Source: Nocardioides exalbidus (lineage in GTDB: Bacteria; Actinomycetota; Actinomycetes; Propionibacteriales; Nocardioidaceae). From it: a DNA stretch of 64,000 nucleotides. Below the pieces are notes generated by a model. That model saw nothing but the letters and a program-made list of their open reading frames with translations, ran no database searches and was not told the DNA's origin. Positions 10,061 through 21,863 of this stretch are shown piece by piece (the first letter of the stretch is position 1; each line of letters opens with the position of its first letter). The stretch lies in NCBI RefSeq assembly GCF_900105585.1, contig NZ_FNRT01000002.1, positions 2,542,001 through 2,606,000 of the forward strand. The letters run 5' to 3'. The translations under genes were made by a program, and so were the position numbers.

Positions 10061-11637
10061 GAGGCGCCTCCCGCGCGCGTCTTCTCCTGCGCCTTCCCCT
10101 GGTGGCGTACGCCGTCCTCCGGCCCGCCGTCGTCGGGTGCCGCGCGGGTCTCCTCCCGCAGCGCCTTGACCCAGCACCAGGCCACGCCGACGAGGACGAA
10201 GGTGAACGGCACCGACCCGAGGACCGCTGCCTGTTGGAGGGCGGTGAGGCCGCCGACCAGCAGCATCGCGCAGGCGATGCCGCCCATCAGCAGGCCGAGC
10301 ACGATCGTGACGAACTTCGACGGCGTGATCGATCCGCGCGAGGCCATGGTGGCCATCACGACCGACGCGGCGTCGGCTCCGCTGATGAAGAACAGTGCGA
10401 TCAGCACGATGCAGAGGCCGGCGCTGATGGCGGGGATCGGGAGCACGTCGAGTGCGGTGAAGAGCGAGAGCTCGGGCGTGGCCAGCGAGCCGACGATGTC
10501 GGCCTTGCCGCTGCGCTGGAGCTCGATGCCCGTGCCGCCGACGATGGCGAACCAGAGGAAGCCGAAGCCGGTGGGCGCGGCGACCACGCCGATGATGAAC
10601 TCGCGGATCGTGCGACCGCGCGAGATGCGGGCGACGAACATGCCGACGAAGGGCGCCCACGAGACCCACCAGGCCCAGTAGAAGAGCGTCCAGCCGGCCA
10701 TCCACTGCTCGTCGCCGACGCCGGTCTGGAGCGACATCGGCAGCACCTGGATGACGTAGTTGCCGATCGACTCGATGCCCTGCGAGATCACCAGCACCGT
10801 CGAGCCGCCGACGACCAGGAAGAAGAGGAAGAGGCCGATCGTGGCGAACGAGCCGAGGTTGGCCAGGAAGTTGATGCCCTTCTCGACACCCGACGTGGCG
10901 GAGATGACGAAGAGCAGCGTCACCACCACGATGATCGCGACCGCGACGGCGTTGGACTTCGGCACGTCCAGCAGGTAGTTGAGCCCGCTGTTGAGCTGGA
11001 GCCCGTTGAGCCCCAGGGCAGTGGCGGTGCCGAAGAGCGTGGCGACGATCGCCAGGGCGTCGATCAGGCGGCCGATGGGCCGGTTGTTGGCGTCGGGACC
11101 GAGGACCGGGGTGAAGGTCGAGCTCACCAGGATCGGCAGCCCCTTGCGGAAGCTGAAGTAGGCCATCGCGCCGCCCATGACGGCGTACATCGCCCAGCCG
11201 TTGAAGCCCCAGTGGAAGTAGGTGTAGCGCAGGGCCACCAGCGCCGCGGCCTCCGACTCGGGGTCGGCCAGGCCGTGGGGCGGCGACGTCCAGTGCGAGA
11301 CGGGCTCGGTGATGCCGTAGAAGAGGAGGCCGGCGCCGAGACCGGCGGCGAACATCATCGAGATCCACGAGAACGTGCCGAACTCCGGGCGCGAGTCGTC
11401 GGGTCCGAGCCGCAGCCGGCCCCACGGGTGGAGCGCGAGGAAGATGCAGAGCACGAGGACGGCGAAGGCGATCAGCACGAACACCCAGCCGAAGTTGCCG
11501 ATCACCCAGCCGAGCGCGCTCGTCATGACGCTGCCGAGGCTGGTCGGGGCGAAGAGGCCCCAGGCGACGAAGACGCCGATCAGCAAGGCCGAGCCCCAGA
11601 ACACGATGGGGTCGACGTCCTTCAGGATGCGCTTCAC
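10057..11637 (-). CDS. BCCT family betaine/carnitine/choline transporter
   Basis: 526 aa from GTG 11637, about 12 membrane helices. Secondary carrier for quaternary ammonium compatible solutes. The family hallmark is present: GAGLLFYGITEP in helix 3 and the Trp-rich segment FYWAWWVSWAPFVGMFVARISRGRTIREFI around 310-345. The start at 11637 has an excellent ribosome site (AGGAG, 5 nt away); a GTG seven codons earlier (11658) is less likely. The C-terminal tail (about 45 residues, charged, GGPEDG...KAQEKTR) is cytoplasmic and could sense osmotic state as in BetP (inference). Translationally coupled to the ProX-like lipoprotein. Confidence 0.92.
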   Translation of the reverse strand: MKRILKDVDPIVFWGSALLIGVFVAWGLFAPTSLGSVMTSALGWVIGNFGWVFVLIAFAVLVLCIFLALHPWGRLRLGPDDSRPEFGTFSWISMMFAAGLGAGLLFYGITEPVSHWTSPPHGLADPESEAAALVALRYTYFHWGFNGWAMYAVMGGAMAYFSFRKGLPILVSSTFTPVLGPDANNRPIGRLIDALAIVATLFGTATALGLNGLQLNSGLNYLLDVPKSNAVAVAIIVVVTLLFVISATSGVEKGINFLANLGSFATIGLFLFFLVVGGSTVLVISQGIESIGNYVIQVLPMSLQTGVGDEQWMAGWTLFYWAWWVSWAPFVGMFVARISRGRTIREFIIGVVAAPTGFGFLWFAIVGGTGIELQRSGKADIVGSLATPELSLFTALDVLPIPAISAGLCIVLIALFFISGADAASVVMATMASRGSITPSKFVTIVLGLLMGGIACAMLLVGGLTALQQAAVLGSVPFTFVLVGVAWCWVKALREETRAAPDDGGPEDGVRHQGKAQEKTRAGGAS

Positions 11638-11706
11638 GAGATCTCCTGCCCAGGACACGGGCGAGGGCTCACCCGGAGGATTCGAGCAACCCTGTCGGGG
11701 CCGGGG

Positions 11707-12540
11707 TCAGCCTGTCAATGACGTTGTCGTGTTCGTGGACTGGGATTGTCCGGTTTGACCGGTCATGACGAGCCGGGTGACGTTGCGCACGACGACGACG
11801 GCGAGCAAGCCGGCCGCGATCGTGACCACCGACTGCCACTGGTGCCACTGCGCGACGTCGACCGCGACCTGGGAGAAGCCGAGGAGCGGCGGCGCCTCGG
11901 TGGAGGTGTCCGCGCGCAGGCCGGCCCGGAGGCTGGCCCTCGTCTGCCCGGCCCAGCTCAGGACGTACTGCCCCGCGAAGAGGCCCCACCACCATCCCTG
12001 GCTGAACGGGATGCCCGGGCGGGGGTCGCCGGTGGCGCCCCGGCGGACGTCGGTGACCATCTGGAACGGCCGCCAGAAGTTCAGCACCGGCACGAACCAG
12101 CCGCCCACCGCCCAGCCGGAGGCGTGCCGCACGACCGAGCGGTCCATGCGGTTGCTGCGATGGGCGGTGTAGAGCCAGCTGATGACGAGGACGCCGGTCA
12201 CCAGCATCCATGCGCTGACGACGAAGGTCGACGTGAGCAGCGCGTCGATGCGCTCGCCGTCGGCCACGGTCAGGGTGTCCGGACGAAGCCGCAGCTCCTC
12301 GTCGAAGGCCAGCACCTGCCGATCGACCCAGAGGCCGTAGGCGCACAGGAGCACCATGACGGCGAGGGCGAGCTGGGTGAGGACCGACAGCAGCCCCCAG
12401 CGACGCGGCAGGTCGGGGTGCTGCGCCGCGGTGGCCGGCGGGAGCGGGTGGAGGTGCTCGGTCCAGCTCGATCCGTCCCACCAGCGCAGCCAACGGCCGT
12501 CCTGCGGATCGGCGTACCAACCCGCTCCCTGAGTCGACAT
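11707..12540 (-). CDS. DUF2510-DUF4328 membrane protein
   Basis: 277 aa. N-terminal DUF2510 motif (GWYADP...RWLRWWDGSSWTEH, residues 7-30), then a DUF4328 membrane domain with four predicted helices and the conserved motifs AHRSNRMDRS and GWAVGGWFVPVLNFWRPFQM. Function unknown; the family is actinobacterial. No ribosome site; TACGCT at 12548-12553 (minus strand) sits 7 nt before the ATG, so the mRNA is probably leaderless. Divergent from mutA across 105 bp. Confidence 0.8.
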   Translation of the reverse strand: MSTQGAGWYADPQDGRWLRWWDGSSWTEHLHPLPPATAAQHPDLPRRWGLLSVLTQLALAVMVLLCAYGLWVDRQVLAFDEELRLRPDTLTVADGERIDALLTSTFVVSAWMLVTGVLVISWLYTAHRSNRMDRSVVRHASGWAVGGWFVPVLNFWRPFQMVTDVRRGATGDPRPGIPFSQGWWWGLFAGQYVLSWAGQTRASLRAGLRADTSTEAPPLLGFSQVAVDVAQWHQWQSVVTIAAGLLAVVVVRNVTRLVMTGQTGQSQSTNTTTSLTG

Positions 12541-12547
12541 GGCCGGG

Positions 12548-12553
12548 AGCGTA
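12548..12553 (-). promoter_or_regulatory. -10 hexamer of the DUF4328 gene (leaderless)
   Basis: TACGCT on the minus strand, 7 nt from the ATG at 12540. Confidence 0.45.
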
Positions 12554-12633
12554 GTGCTCACGGGTGTTCGGGATGCCCGAACGCGGTGATCCATCCCACA
12601 GTCGACAGGGTGTCGCCCACGTGACGACCGTCC

Positions 12634-12639
12634 TATTGT
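12634..12639 (+). promoter_or_regulatory. -10 hexamer of mutA (leaderless)
   Basis: TATTGT lies 6 nt before the ATG at 12646, placing the predicted transcript start on or next to the start codon; no ribosome site is present. Confidence 0.5.
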
Positions 12640-12645
12640 GCGGGC

Positions 12646-14456
12646 ATGACCGACCCTGATGCCGGCCCTGTCGACGGTGGACTGGCCGAGCCCGAGGAGC
12701 TGCTGCCCGAGGAGGGCTCGCTCCGGCTGGTGGGCGACGGCGACACCTACGACGTGAGGGCGTGGGAGGCGGCGACCGCCGCCGTGCTGCGCAAGGCGCG
12801 CCGGCTCGGTGAGGACGCCCCGGACTCCGACGTCTGGGCAGCACTGACCCGCACGACGCTCGACGGCATCGACGTGGCGCCCATCGGGCAGCCCGCCGAC
12901 CTCGACGGCCTCGCCACCTCGGGCCGTCCGTCCCGCGCGGGTGGGTGGGACGTCCGCTCCTCGCTCGTCGGCGGCGACGCGGCCGCGGTCAACGAGGCGG
13001 CCCTCGTCGACCTCGACAACGGCGCGACCTCGCTCCACCTCGACCTCGACCACGGCACCGACCTCGCCGTCGCGCTGCGCGGCGTGCTCCTCGACCTCGC
13101 GCCGGTCACGCTCGACCGACCGGGCGCCGAGGCCTCCGAGGCCCTGGCCCGCCTGCTCGAGGACACCCCGGACGACCCGCACCCGCTCAGCAACCTGTCC
13201 GCCGACCCGGCGACCGCTCTGGCCTTCGGCGAGCGCGTGGACGACGACGGCACGACGGTGGAGGCTGCGTTCGTCGCGACCGTACGTCGCGCGCAGGCCC
13301 TCGGCGTGCTCGGTGCCGTCGTCGACGGCACGGCCCTGCACGACCGCGGGGCCAGCGACGCCCAGGAGCTCGGCTGGACCATGGCGGTCGGCGTCCACTA
13401 CCTCCGCGTGCTCACCGACGCCGGCCTCTCCGTCGACGAGGCGGCCGGGCTGGTGGAGTTCCGCTACGCCGCCACCGACGAGCAGTTCCCGACGATCGCC
13501 AAGCTGCGCGCCGCGCGCCGGCTGTGGTCGCGGGTGCTCGGGGCGAGCGGCGGCTCCGACGTGCCGCAGCGCCAGCACGTCGTCACGAGCCGCGCGATGA
13601 TGAGCACCTACGACCCCTGGGTCAACATGCTGCGCTCGACGGTCGCCGCCTTCGCGGCAGGTGTGGGCGGTGCCGACGCGGTCACCGTCGTCCCCTTCGA
13701 CGAGCGGCTCGGCGAGCCCGACGCCTTCGGCCGCCGGATCGCGCGCAACACCTCCTCCCTCCTCATCGAGGAGTCGCACGTCGCCGCGGTCACCGACCCC
13801 GCCGGCGGCTCCTACGCCGTGGAGAAGCTCACCGACGACCTCGCGATCGCCGGCTGGGCCGAGCTCGGGCGGATCGAGTCCGACGGGGGCTTCGGCGAGC
13901 AGTCGAGCGCCGGCGTCGAGGCACGGGTCGCCGAGGTCCGCGCCGCCCGCGACGCCGGGATCGCCGACCGCTCCCGCCCGCTGACCGGCATCTCGGAGTA
14001 CCCGAACCTCGGCGAGGCCCTGCCCGAGCGCGCCCCGTGGGGTCGCGCCGGCGTGCACTACGGCCAGGCCTACGAGGACATGCGCGCCGAGCCCGCCTCG
14101 CAGCCGGTCTTCCTCGCGACGATGGGCACGGTCGCCGCGCACACCGCGCGTGCCACCTTCGCCACCAACCTGTTCGCGGCCGGCGGCGTCGCCGTCGAGG
14201 CCGCCGGTCCCACCGGTTCGGTCGACGACGTCACGGCGGCCTACGCCGGACAGGCCGTCGTCTGCCTCGCCGGCACCGACGCGGCCTACGCCGAGTGGGG
14301 CGCCGACCTGGTCGCCGCGCTGCGGGCGGCAGGGGCGTCGTACGTCGTCCTGGCGGGCAAGCCGGGGGAGCGGACCGTCAGCGACGTGGACGACTCGTGC
14401 GCCATGGGGGTCGATGCGCTCGGCTTCCTCGGCCGGATCCGAGAGGAGCTCTCGAC

Positions 14457-14460
<4 letters not shown>
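12646..14460 (+). CDS. mutA: Methylmalonyl-CoA mutase small subunit
   Basis: 604 aa. Non-catalytic partner of the B12-dependent mutase that converts (R)-methylmalonyl-CoA to succinyl-CoA in propionate, odd-chain fatty acid and branched amino acid breakdown. It keeps the mutase TIM-barrel fold ([32 protein letters not shown], then [23 protein letters not shown]) but has a degenerate C-terminal B12 domain without the DxHxxG motif, as usual for MutA. The start codon follows a -10 hexamer at leaderless spacing. Overlaps mutB by 4 nt (GTGA). Confidence 0.95.
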
Positions 14461-16627
<2,167 letters not shown>

Positions 16628-16628
<1 letters not shown>

Positions 16629-17638
16629 TGGCTCGGCCCTCCCGAGAGGTCGACGTCGCGGCGCTGGTCGAGGGCGTCCGCTCCGGCCGGCGCGCCGACG
16701 TCTCGCGCGCCATCACGCTCGTGGAGTCCTCGCGCGCCGAGCACCGCGTGGCGGCGCGTGAGCTGCTGACGTCGCTGGCCACGGTCGATCGTCCTGCGGC
16801 GACGCGCGTCGGCATCTCCGGCGTGCCCGGGGTCGGCAAGTCCACCTTCATCGAGTCGCTCGGCACCCGCCTGACCGCGGGGGGCCACCGGGTCGGCGTG
16901 CTCGCCGTGGACCCGTCGTCGGTGCGCACCGGCGGCTCCGTCCTCGGCGACAAGACGAGGATGGCGACGCTGTCGGTCGACGCGAACGCCTTCATCCGGC
17001 CCTCCCCGTCGGCCGGCACCCTCGGCGGCGTCGCGCGCGCGACGGTGCAGGCGATGCTGGTGCTCGAGGCGGCCGGGTACGACGTCGTGCTGGTCGAGAC
17101 GGTCGGCGTCGGGCAGTCGGAGGTCACGGTGGCCGGGATGGTCGACACGTTCCTCTTCCTCACCATCGCCCGCACCGGCGACCAGCTCCAGGGCATCAAG
17201 AAGGGCATCCTCGAGATCGCCGACGTGGTGGCGGTCAACAAGGCCGACTCCGCCAACGGCGGAGAGCACGAGTCCGAGGCCCGGGTGGCCGCCCGCGAGC
17301 TCGCCGGGGCGCTGCGGCTGGTCCGGGGCCACGCCGAGTGGGCCCCACCGGTGGTGACCTGCTCCGGCCTCACCGGCGTCGGCGTCGACGACGTCTGGGA
17401 GCGTGTGGGGGCCCACCGCGAGCACCTCGGCAGCGACGGCCTGGCGCACAAGCGGGCGGGTCAGCAGCTGGACTTCACCTGGGCGCTGGTGCGTGACGAG
17501 CTCGACCAGCGGCTGCGGTCGTCGGCCGGCGTCGCGGCGGTGCGCGACGACGTACGCCGCGCCGTGCTGTCGGGTGAGCTCCCGGCGCCCCTGGCCGCGG
17601 ATCGGATCCTCGCCGCCTACGACGGCCGGGACACCTAG
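16628..17638 (+). CDS. meaB: Methylmalonyl-CoA mutase chaperone GTPase MeaB
   Basis: 336 aa G3E-family GTPase (ArgK/MeaB) that gates adenosylcobalamin loading and protects the mutase. P-loop GVPGVGKST (about 64-72), switch and Walker-B region VLVETVGVGQSE, base-recognition NKAD. The ATG overlaps the mutB stop (TGATG), so it is coupled to the mutase it serves. Confidence 0.96.
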
Positions 17639-17650
17639 ACTGGGTCGGTC

Positions 17651-18841
17651 ATGCCACCAGCCGATCTTCCCGCCACCGCCGTCATCGCCGAGGTCGTCGA
17701 CAAGTTCGCCGACGACCTCGTCGCCCTCCGTCGCGACCTGCACGCCCACCCGGAGCTCAGCTGGACCGAGTCCCGCACCTCCGACGCGGTCGAGTCCGCG
17801 CTCGAGGGCACCGGGTGGACGATCACCCGCCCCGAGGGCGGGGGAGTGCTGGCGGAGATCGGCACCGACGGCCCGCTGGTCGCGCTGCGTGCCGACCTCG
17901 ACGCGCTCCCCGTCGACGACCTGACCTCCGACCCCTGGAAGAGCACGGTCCCGGGAGTGGCGCACGCCTGCGGCCACGACGTGCACACCGCCGGCCTGGT
18001 CGGGGCCGGGCTCGCGCTCGCCGAGGTCTCCGCGCGCGGGCTGCTGCCCGGGCGGGTGCGGCTGATGTTCCAGCCGGCCGAGGAGGTGATGCCCGGCGGG
18101 GCGCTGCACCTCATCTCGACCGGGGCCCTCGAGGACGTCACGCACGTCTTCGGCCTCCACTGCGACCCGAGCCTCGACGTCGGCCGCATCGGCCTGCGCG
18201 AGGGCCCGCTCACCGGCGCGGCCGACGCGCTGACGATCAAGCTGTCGGGCAAGGGCGGCCACACCTCGCGCCCGCACCTGACCGAGGACCTCACCTTCGC
18301 CCTCGGCAAGGTGATCACCGAGCTTCCCGCGATCCTGAGCCGCCGCCTCGACCCGCGTGCCGGGGTCTCGGTCGTGTGGGGCATGGTCCGCGCCGGCTCG
18401 GCCCACAACGTGATCCCGCACAGTGGCGTGGTCGCCGGCACCGTGCGGATGCTCGACGCCGTCGCCTGGGCCGACGCCGAGCACCTGATCCGTCAGCTGA
18501 TCGCCACGATCGTCGCGCCCTACAGCGTCAACGCCGAGGTCAACTACCAGCGGGGCGTCCCGCCGGTGGTCAACCACCCGGTCTCGACGGGCCTCCTCGG
18601 CGTCGCCCTCGACCGCGTCCTCGGTCCCCGCGGCCAGGTCTCGACGCTCCAGAGCCTGGGCGGCGAGGACTTCGGCTGGTACCTCGACTCGGTCCCCGGC
18701 GCGATGGCCCGCCTCGGCACCCGCACCCCCGGCGGCCCGACCTACGACCTCCACCAGGGCAACCTCCGCGTCGACGAGGCCGCCACCGGCATCGCCGCGC
18801 GGGTCCTCGCCGAGGCCGCGGTCACCGCGCTCGACGCCTGA
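17651..18841 (+). CDS. M20 family metal-dependent amidohydrolase
   Basis: 396 aa. Peptidase family M20D type (amidohydrolases acting on N-acyl amino acids, hippurate or indole-acetyl conjugates). Metal-binding segments: RADLDALPVDD (about 80-90), HACGHDVHTAG (about 105-115), FQPAEEVMPGG (about 140-150), and a C-terminal GGEDFGWYL. No signal peptide, so cytosolic. TAGACT lies 9 nt before the ATG, again without a ribosome site. In M. tuberculosis, AmiA1/AmiB1 of this family lie beside purine salvage genes, a similar setting. Substrate unknown. Confidence 0.85.
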   Translation: MPPADLPATAVIAEVVDKFADDLVALRRDLHAHPELSWTESRTSDAVESALEGTGWTITRPEGGGVLAEIGTDGPLVALRADLDALPVDDLTSDPWKSTVPGVAHACGHDVHTAGLVGAGLALAEVSARGLLPGRVRLMFQPAEEVMPGGALHLISTGALEDVTHVFGLHCDPSLDVGRIGLREGPLTGAADALTIKLSGKGGHTSRPHLTEDLTFALGKVITELPAILSRRLDPRAGVSVVWGMVRAGSAHNVIPHSGVVAGTVRMLDAVAWADAEHLIRQLIATIVAPYSVNAEVNYQRGVPPVVNHPVSTGLLGVALDRVLGPRGQVSTLQSLGGEDFGWYLDSVPGAMARLGTRTPGGPTYDLHQGNLRVDEAATGIAARVLAEAAVTALDA

Positions 18842-18859
18842 GCGGCTGACGCGAGAGCG

Positions 18860-19276
18860 TCAGCGCATCGCGGTCATCACGACTGCGGTGACGAGCGTGG
18901 TGAGCACGAAGTAGGGAGCATTGATCGCGCCGTAGAGGAGCGGTCGGGGGAAGTTCGGGTTGAGGGCGATCTGGTAGGTCATCGCGCCGAGGTAGCCGAT
19001 GCCGACGACCAGGCCGAGGACGATCGCGTCGCCGACCGAGGTCAGGTCGAGGGCCTCGACGAGGACCGCGGTGGTGAGGGTGACCAGGAGCGTGCAGACG
19101 ACCGGGCCGACGTTGCGGACCAGGTCGGACTCGGGCGCGGGGGCGCCCACGCGGCCGAGGGCGACGGCGTACGGCTTGACGATGAGGACCGCGAACCACA
19201 CGCCGGCCAGCACGATCGAGGCGACGGCGGAGATCGCGAAGGCGATCCAGTTGATGTCGGTGAGGACGTTGAACAC
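18860..19276 (-). CDS. DUF1761 membrane protein
   Basis: 138 aa with four hydrophobic helices (about 10-32, 55-73, 82-104, 115-136). INWIAFAISAVASIVLAGVWF and a central GYLGAMTYQ fit the DUF1761 family. Function unknown; these small membrane proteins often sit beside regulators. Divergent from the WYL regulator (98 bp gap), which may control it (inference). Confidence 0.7.
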   Translation of the reverse strand: MFNVLTDINWIAFAISAVASIVLAGVWFAVLIVKPYAVALGRVGAPAPESDLVRNVGPVVCTLLVTLTTAVLVEALDLTSVGDAIVLGLVVGIGYLGAMTYQIALNPNFPRPLLYGAINAPYFVLTTLVTAVVMTAMR

Positions 19277-19374
19277 GGAGGACTCCTGTTTCCTGGACGG
19301 CCCCGGTGGCCGTCGAGGAAGGCTCTCGTCAGTAGAGGTCAGTTCCGGTCCTCTACCTGTGGCATCCTCGGGAA

Positions 19375-20352
19375 ATGCCGACCACGTCCTCCCGGTTGCT
19401 CACCCTGCTCTCGCTGCTGCAGGCGCGCCGCGACTGGCCGGGCGCGGTGCTGGCCGAGCGGCTCGACGTGAGCCCGCGGACCGTGCGGCGCGACGTCGAC
19501 CGGCTGCGCGAGCTCGGCTACCGGATCGCGACGTTCAAGGGACCCGACGGCGGCTACCGCCTCGACGCCGGCTCCGACCTGCCGCCGCTGCTCTTCGACG
19601 ACGACCAGGCGCTGGCGCTCGCCCTCTCGCTGGAGGTGACCGCGGTCAGTGGCGCCGGCGTCGGCGACGGGATGCGGGAGGCCGCCCTCCGCGCGCTGAC
19701 CACCTTGCGCCAGGTGATGCCGTCCCGGCTGCGACACCGTCTCGAGACGCTGCCCGTCACGGTCGTGCTGCCGCCCGGCCGCAGCGCGGACGTCGCCCCC
19801 GAGGTGCTGCACGCGCTCGGTGCGGCCGTCCACGGCCGGGTGGAGCTGCGGATGGACTACGGGGAAGGGGAGGAGGACAGGCCGTCCAGGCGCGTCGAGC
19901 CCCACCACCTCGTGACCTGGCGCGACCGGTGGTACCTCGTCGCGTGGGACCTCGACCGCGCCGACTGGCGCACGTTCCGCGCGGACCGGATCACGCCGCG
20001 CACGCCCACGGGGCCGCGCTTCACGCCTCGCGAGCTGCCGGGCGGGGACGTCGAGACGTTCCTCATCGGCCGGTTCCGCGGCCAGGACGGTCCCACCCCG
20101 ACCACGGACTGGCCCTGCACCGGCACGGTCCTGCTCGACCTGCCGCTGCGGGACGTGACGCCGTACACCTCGGGCGTCGCCGAGGACGCCGGCGACGGCC
20201 GGACCCGCGTGACCCAGGGCGCGTGGTCGTGGCCGGCACTCGCGGCCAGCCTCCTGAGGTACGACGCCTCTCTCGAGGTGGTGGACCCGCCGGAGCTGCG
20301 GGAGGCCTTCGGCGTGCTGGCAGCGAGGTGCGGAGCCGTCGCCGGCGCCTAG
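19375..20352 (+). CDS. YafY-like helix-turn-helix WYL-domain transcriptional regulator
   Basis: 325 aa. N-terminal winged helix-turn-helix (about 7-60: LLQARRDWPGAVLAERLDVSPRTVRRDVDRL), then a WYL domain (about 140-230; EPHHLVTWRDRWYLVAWDLDRADWRTFRADRI) and the C-terminal WCX extension. The WYL domain senses a ligand, often a nucleotide or nucleic acid. CATCCT lies 6 nt before the ATG, so probably leaderless. Its stop overlaps that of the convergent deaminase gene (CTAG shared). Confidence 0.87.
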   Translation: MPTTSSRLLTLLSLLQARRDWPGAVLAERLDVSPRTVRRDVDRLRELGYRIATFKGPDGGYRLDAGSDLPPLLFDDDQALALALSLEVTAVSGAGVGDGMREAALRALTTLRQVMPSRLRHRLETLPVTVVLPPGRSADVAPEVLHALGAAVHGRVELRMDYGEGEEDRPSRRVEPHHLVTWRDRWYLVAWDLDRADWRTFRADRITPRTPTGPRFTPRELPGGDVETFLIGRFRGQDGPTPTTDWPCTGTVLLDLPLRDVTPYTSGVAEDAGDGRTRVTQGAWSWPALAASLLRYDASLEVVDPPELREAFGVLAARCGAVAGA

Positions 20353-20840
20353 CGGGTCGAGGCTCGCAGGTGCAGCTCGCGGAGCTCGTCGGCGAGCTCG
20401 ATGGCCGGGCCGGCGACGGGCAGCTCCGGGGCGACGACGTTGATGGGCAGGGGAGCGACCGGACCATCCGGCATGCCCCAGAGCTGGCGCCACGACGTGA
20501 GCTGCTCGGTGGACGCGGCGAAGACGATGCGGCCGAGCCCGACCCACGCGTGGCCGGCCGAGCACATCGGGCAGTGCTCGCCCGAGGTGTAGACGGTGCA
20601 CCCCGGGCGCAGGCCCGGTGCCACGTTGGCCGCCGCCCACCGCGCGAGCTCGAGCTCGGGGTGGAGGGTCTGGTCACCGCCCGAGGTGCGGTTGCGGTCC
20701 TCGTGCAGGACGTCGCCGTCGGGCCCGACCAGCACCGAGCCGAACGGCTCGTCTCCCGCCTCCAGCGCCTCGCGGGCGAGCTCGACGCAGCGCAGCAGGT
20801 GGACCAGGTCGTCGGGGGTCACGTCGGTGAGGTCGGTCAT
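20349..20840 (-). CDS. Nucleoside / base deaminase (CDA-like fold)
   Basis: 163 aa cytidine-deaminase-like zinc hydrolase. Motifs: PFGSVLVGPDG (33-43), HPELELARWA where the usual His-Ala-Glu is His-Pro-Glu, and CPMCSAGHAW for the two zinc cysteines. Substrate not assignable (guanine, cytosine or modified base deaminases share these motifs). Start ATG at 20840 with TAGGGT 7 nt upstream; the longer open frame has no support. Confidence 0.8.
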   Translation of the reverse strand: MTDLTDVTPDDLVHLLRCVELAREALEAGDEPFGSVLVGPDGDVLHEDRNRTSGGDQTLHPELELARWAAANVAPGLRPGCTVYTSGEHCPMCSAGHAWVGLGRIVFAASTEQLTSWRQLWGMPDGPVAPLPINVVAPELPVAGPAIELADELRELHLRASTR

Positions 20841-20847
20841 GGACACG

Positions 20848-20853
20848 ACCCTA
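20848..20853 (-). promoter_or_regulatory. -10 hexamer of the deaminase gene (leaderless)
   Basis: TAGGGT on the minus strand, 7 nt before the ATG at 20840. Confidence 0.45.
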
Positions 20854-20902
20854 GGCGCGTTGGTGGGTCCGCACCACGGGTGGAGACGGTGCCGGGGCTC
20901 CC

Positions 20903-21823
20903 TCAGCCGGTGTGCTGCTGGACGACGTTGAGCACGTTGCCGTCGGGGGCGCGGACGAAGAAGCGAGTCACGCCCCACGCCTCGGTGGTGAGGGGGTGCA
21001 CGATCTCGTACCCACGCTCCTGTGCCTGGCGGTAGGCCGCCTCGACGTCGTCGACCATGACCGAGACGACGGGGTCCACGGGTGCGGTGGCGTCGCTGGT
21101 CATCACCTGGAGCGTCGCCCGGGACGTCGGCGAGGTGTGGCGCGCCACCCAGCCCAGGCTGAACTCCTGCTCGGTCAGCCCCAGGTAGTCGCTGTAGAAG
21201 CTCCTGGAGGCAGGGAGGTCGGGCACGTGGAGGTCGGCGATGACCTGGGTGACGCGGACGCGGACGCGGTGCGGCTCAGCGCTCCCAGCCGCTCCGGGCT
21301 CTCCCGGGCCCTGCTCCGGCTCACCGCCCAGGAGGTGGACCCAGCGCGGATCCTGCTGGCCCGGCCGTCGCTCGAGCTCGCGCACCAGCGGGTGCGGGCG
21401 GCTCGCCATCCGCTGCAGGCACTCCTCGACCTGGCCTCGGTCGGCGAAGTCGTGCAGGCGTTGGGTGCGGGTGCGCAGCTCGCCCGGCGCCTGCGCGCCG
21501 CGGAGCAGCAGCACCGTGAGGAGCGCCCGCTCGTCGGGCTCGAGCGCGAGGCGCTCGTCGAGGATCTGGTGGTACTTCAGCGTCCGGCGTCCGGTGTCGG
21601 ACCACACGATCCTCAGCAGCCCGCGATCCTTGAGGGACTTCGCGGTCCGCTCGACGACCTGCTGGTCGAGGTGCGTGACGGGGTCGCGGCTGCTGGACTG
21701 GTTGCACGCCGACACCAGCGCGTTGGCGGAGAGGGGATAGGTGGCGGGCACGGTCGTCTGCTTCTCCAGCAGGCTGCCGAGGATGCGTTGGTCCGTCGCA
21801 TCGAGGACGGGAAGCTCACTCAC
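20903..21823 (-). CDS. DUF480 (YceH-like) protein fused to a VOC domain
   Basis: 306 aa. Residues 1-175 match the YceH/UPF0502 (DUF480) winged-helix family: LDATDQRILGSLLEKQTTVPATYPLSANALVSACNQSSSRDPV, then the second winged helix with ALLTVLLLRGAQAPGELRTRT. After a short Gly/Glu/Pro linker (GGEPEQGPGEPGAAG), residues from about 192 form a vicinal-oxygen-chelate (glyoxalase-like) domain: VIADLHVPDLPASRSFYSDYLGL to FFVRAPDGNVLNVVQQH. There is no start codon at the junction, so one polypeptide is expected. Both halves are normally separate proteins; function unknown. Confidence 0.75.
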   Translation of the reverse strand: MSELPVLDATDQRILGSLLEKQTTVPATYPLSANALVSACNQSSSRDPVTHLDQQVVERTAKSLKDRGLLRIVWSDTGRRTLKYHQILDERLALEPDERALLTVLLLRGAQAPGELRTRTQRLHDFADRGQVEECLQRMASRPHPLVRELERRPGQQDPRWVHLLGGEPEQGPGEPGAAGSAEPHRVRVRVTQVIADLHVPDLPASRSFYSDYLGLTEQEFSLGWVARHTSPTSRATLQVMTSDATAPVDPVVSVMVDDVEAAYRQAQERGYEIVHPLTTEAWGVTRFFVRAPDGNVLNVVQQHTG

Positions 21824-21863
21824 GTGACGACCTTAGGTCTGCCCCAGCAGGATCGCGGAGCGA

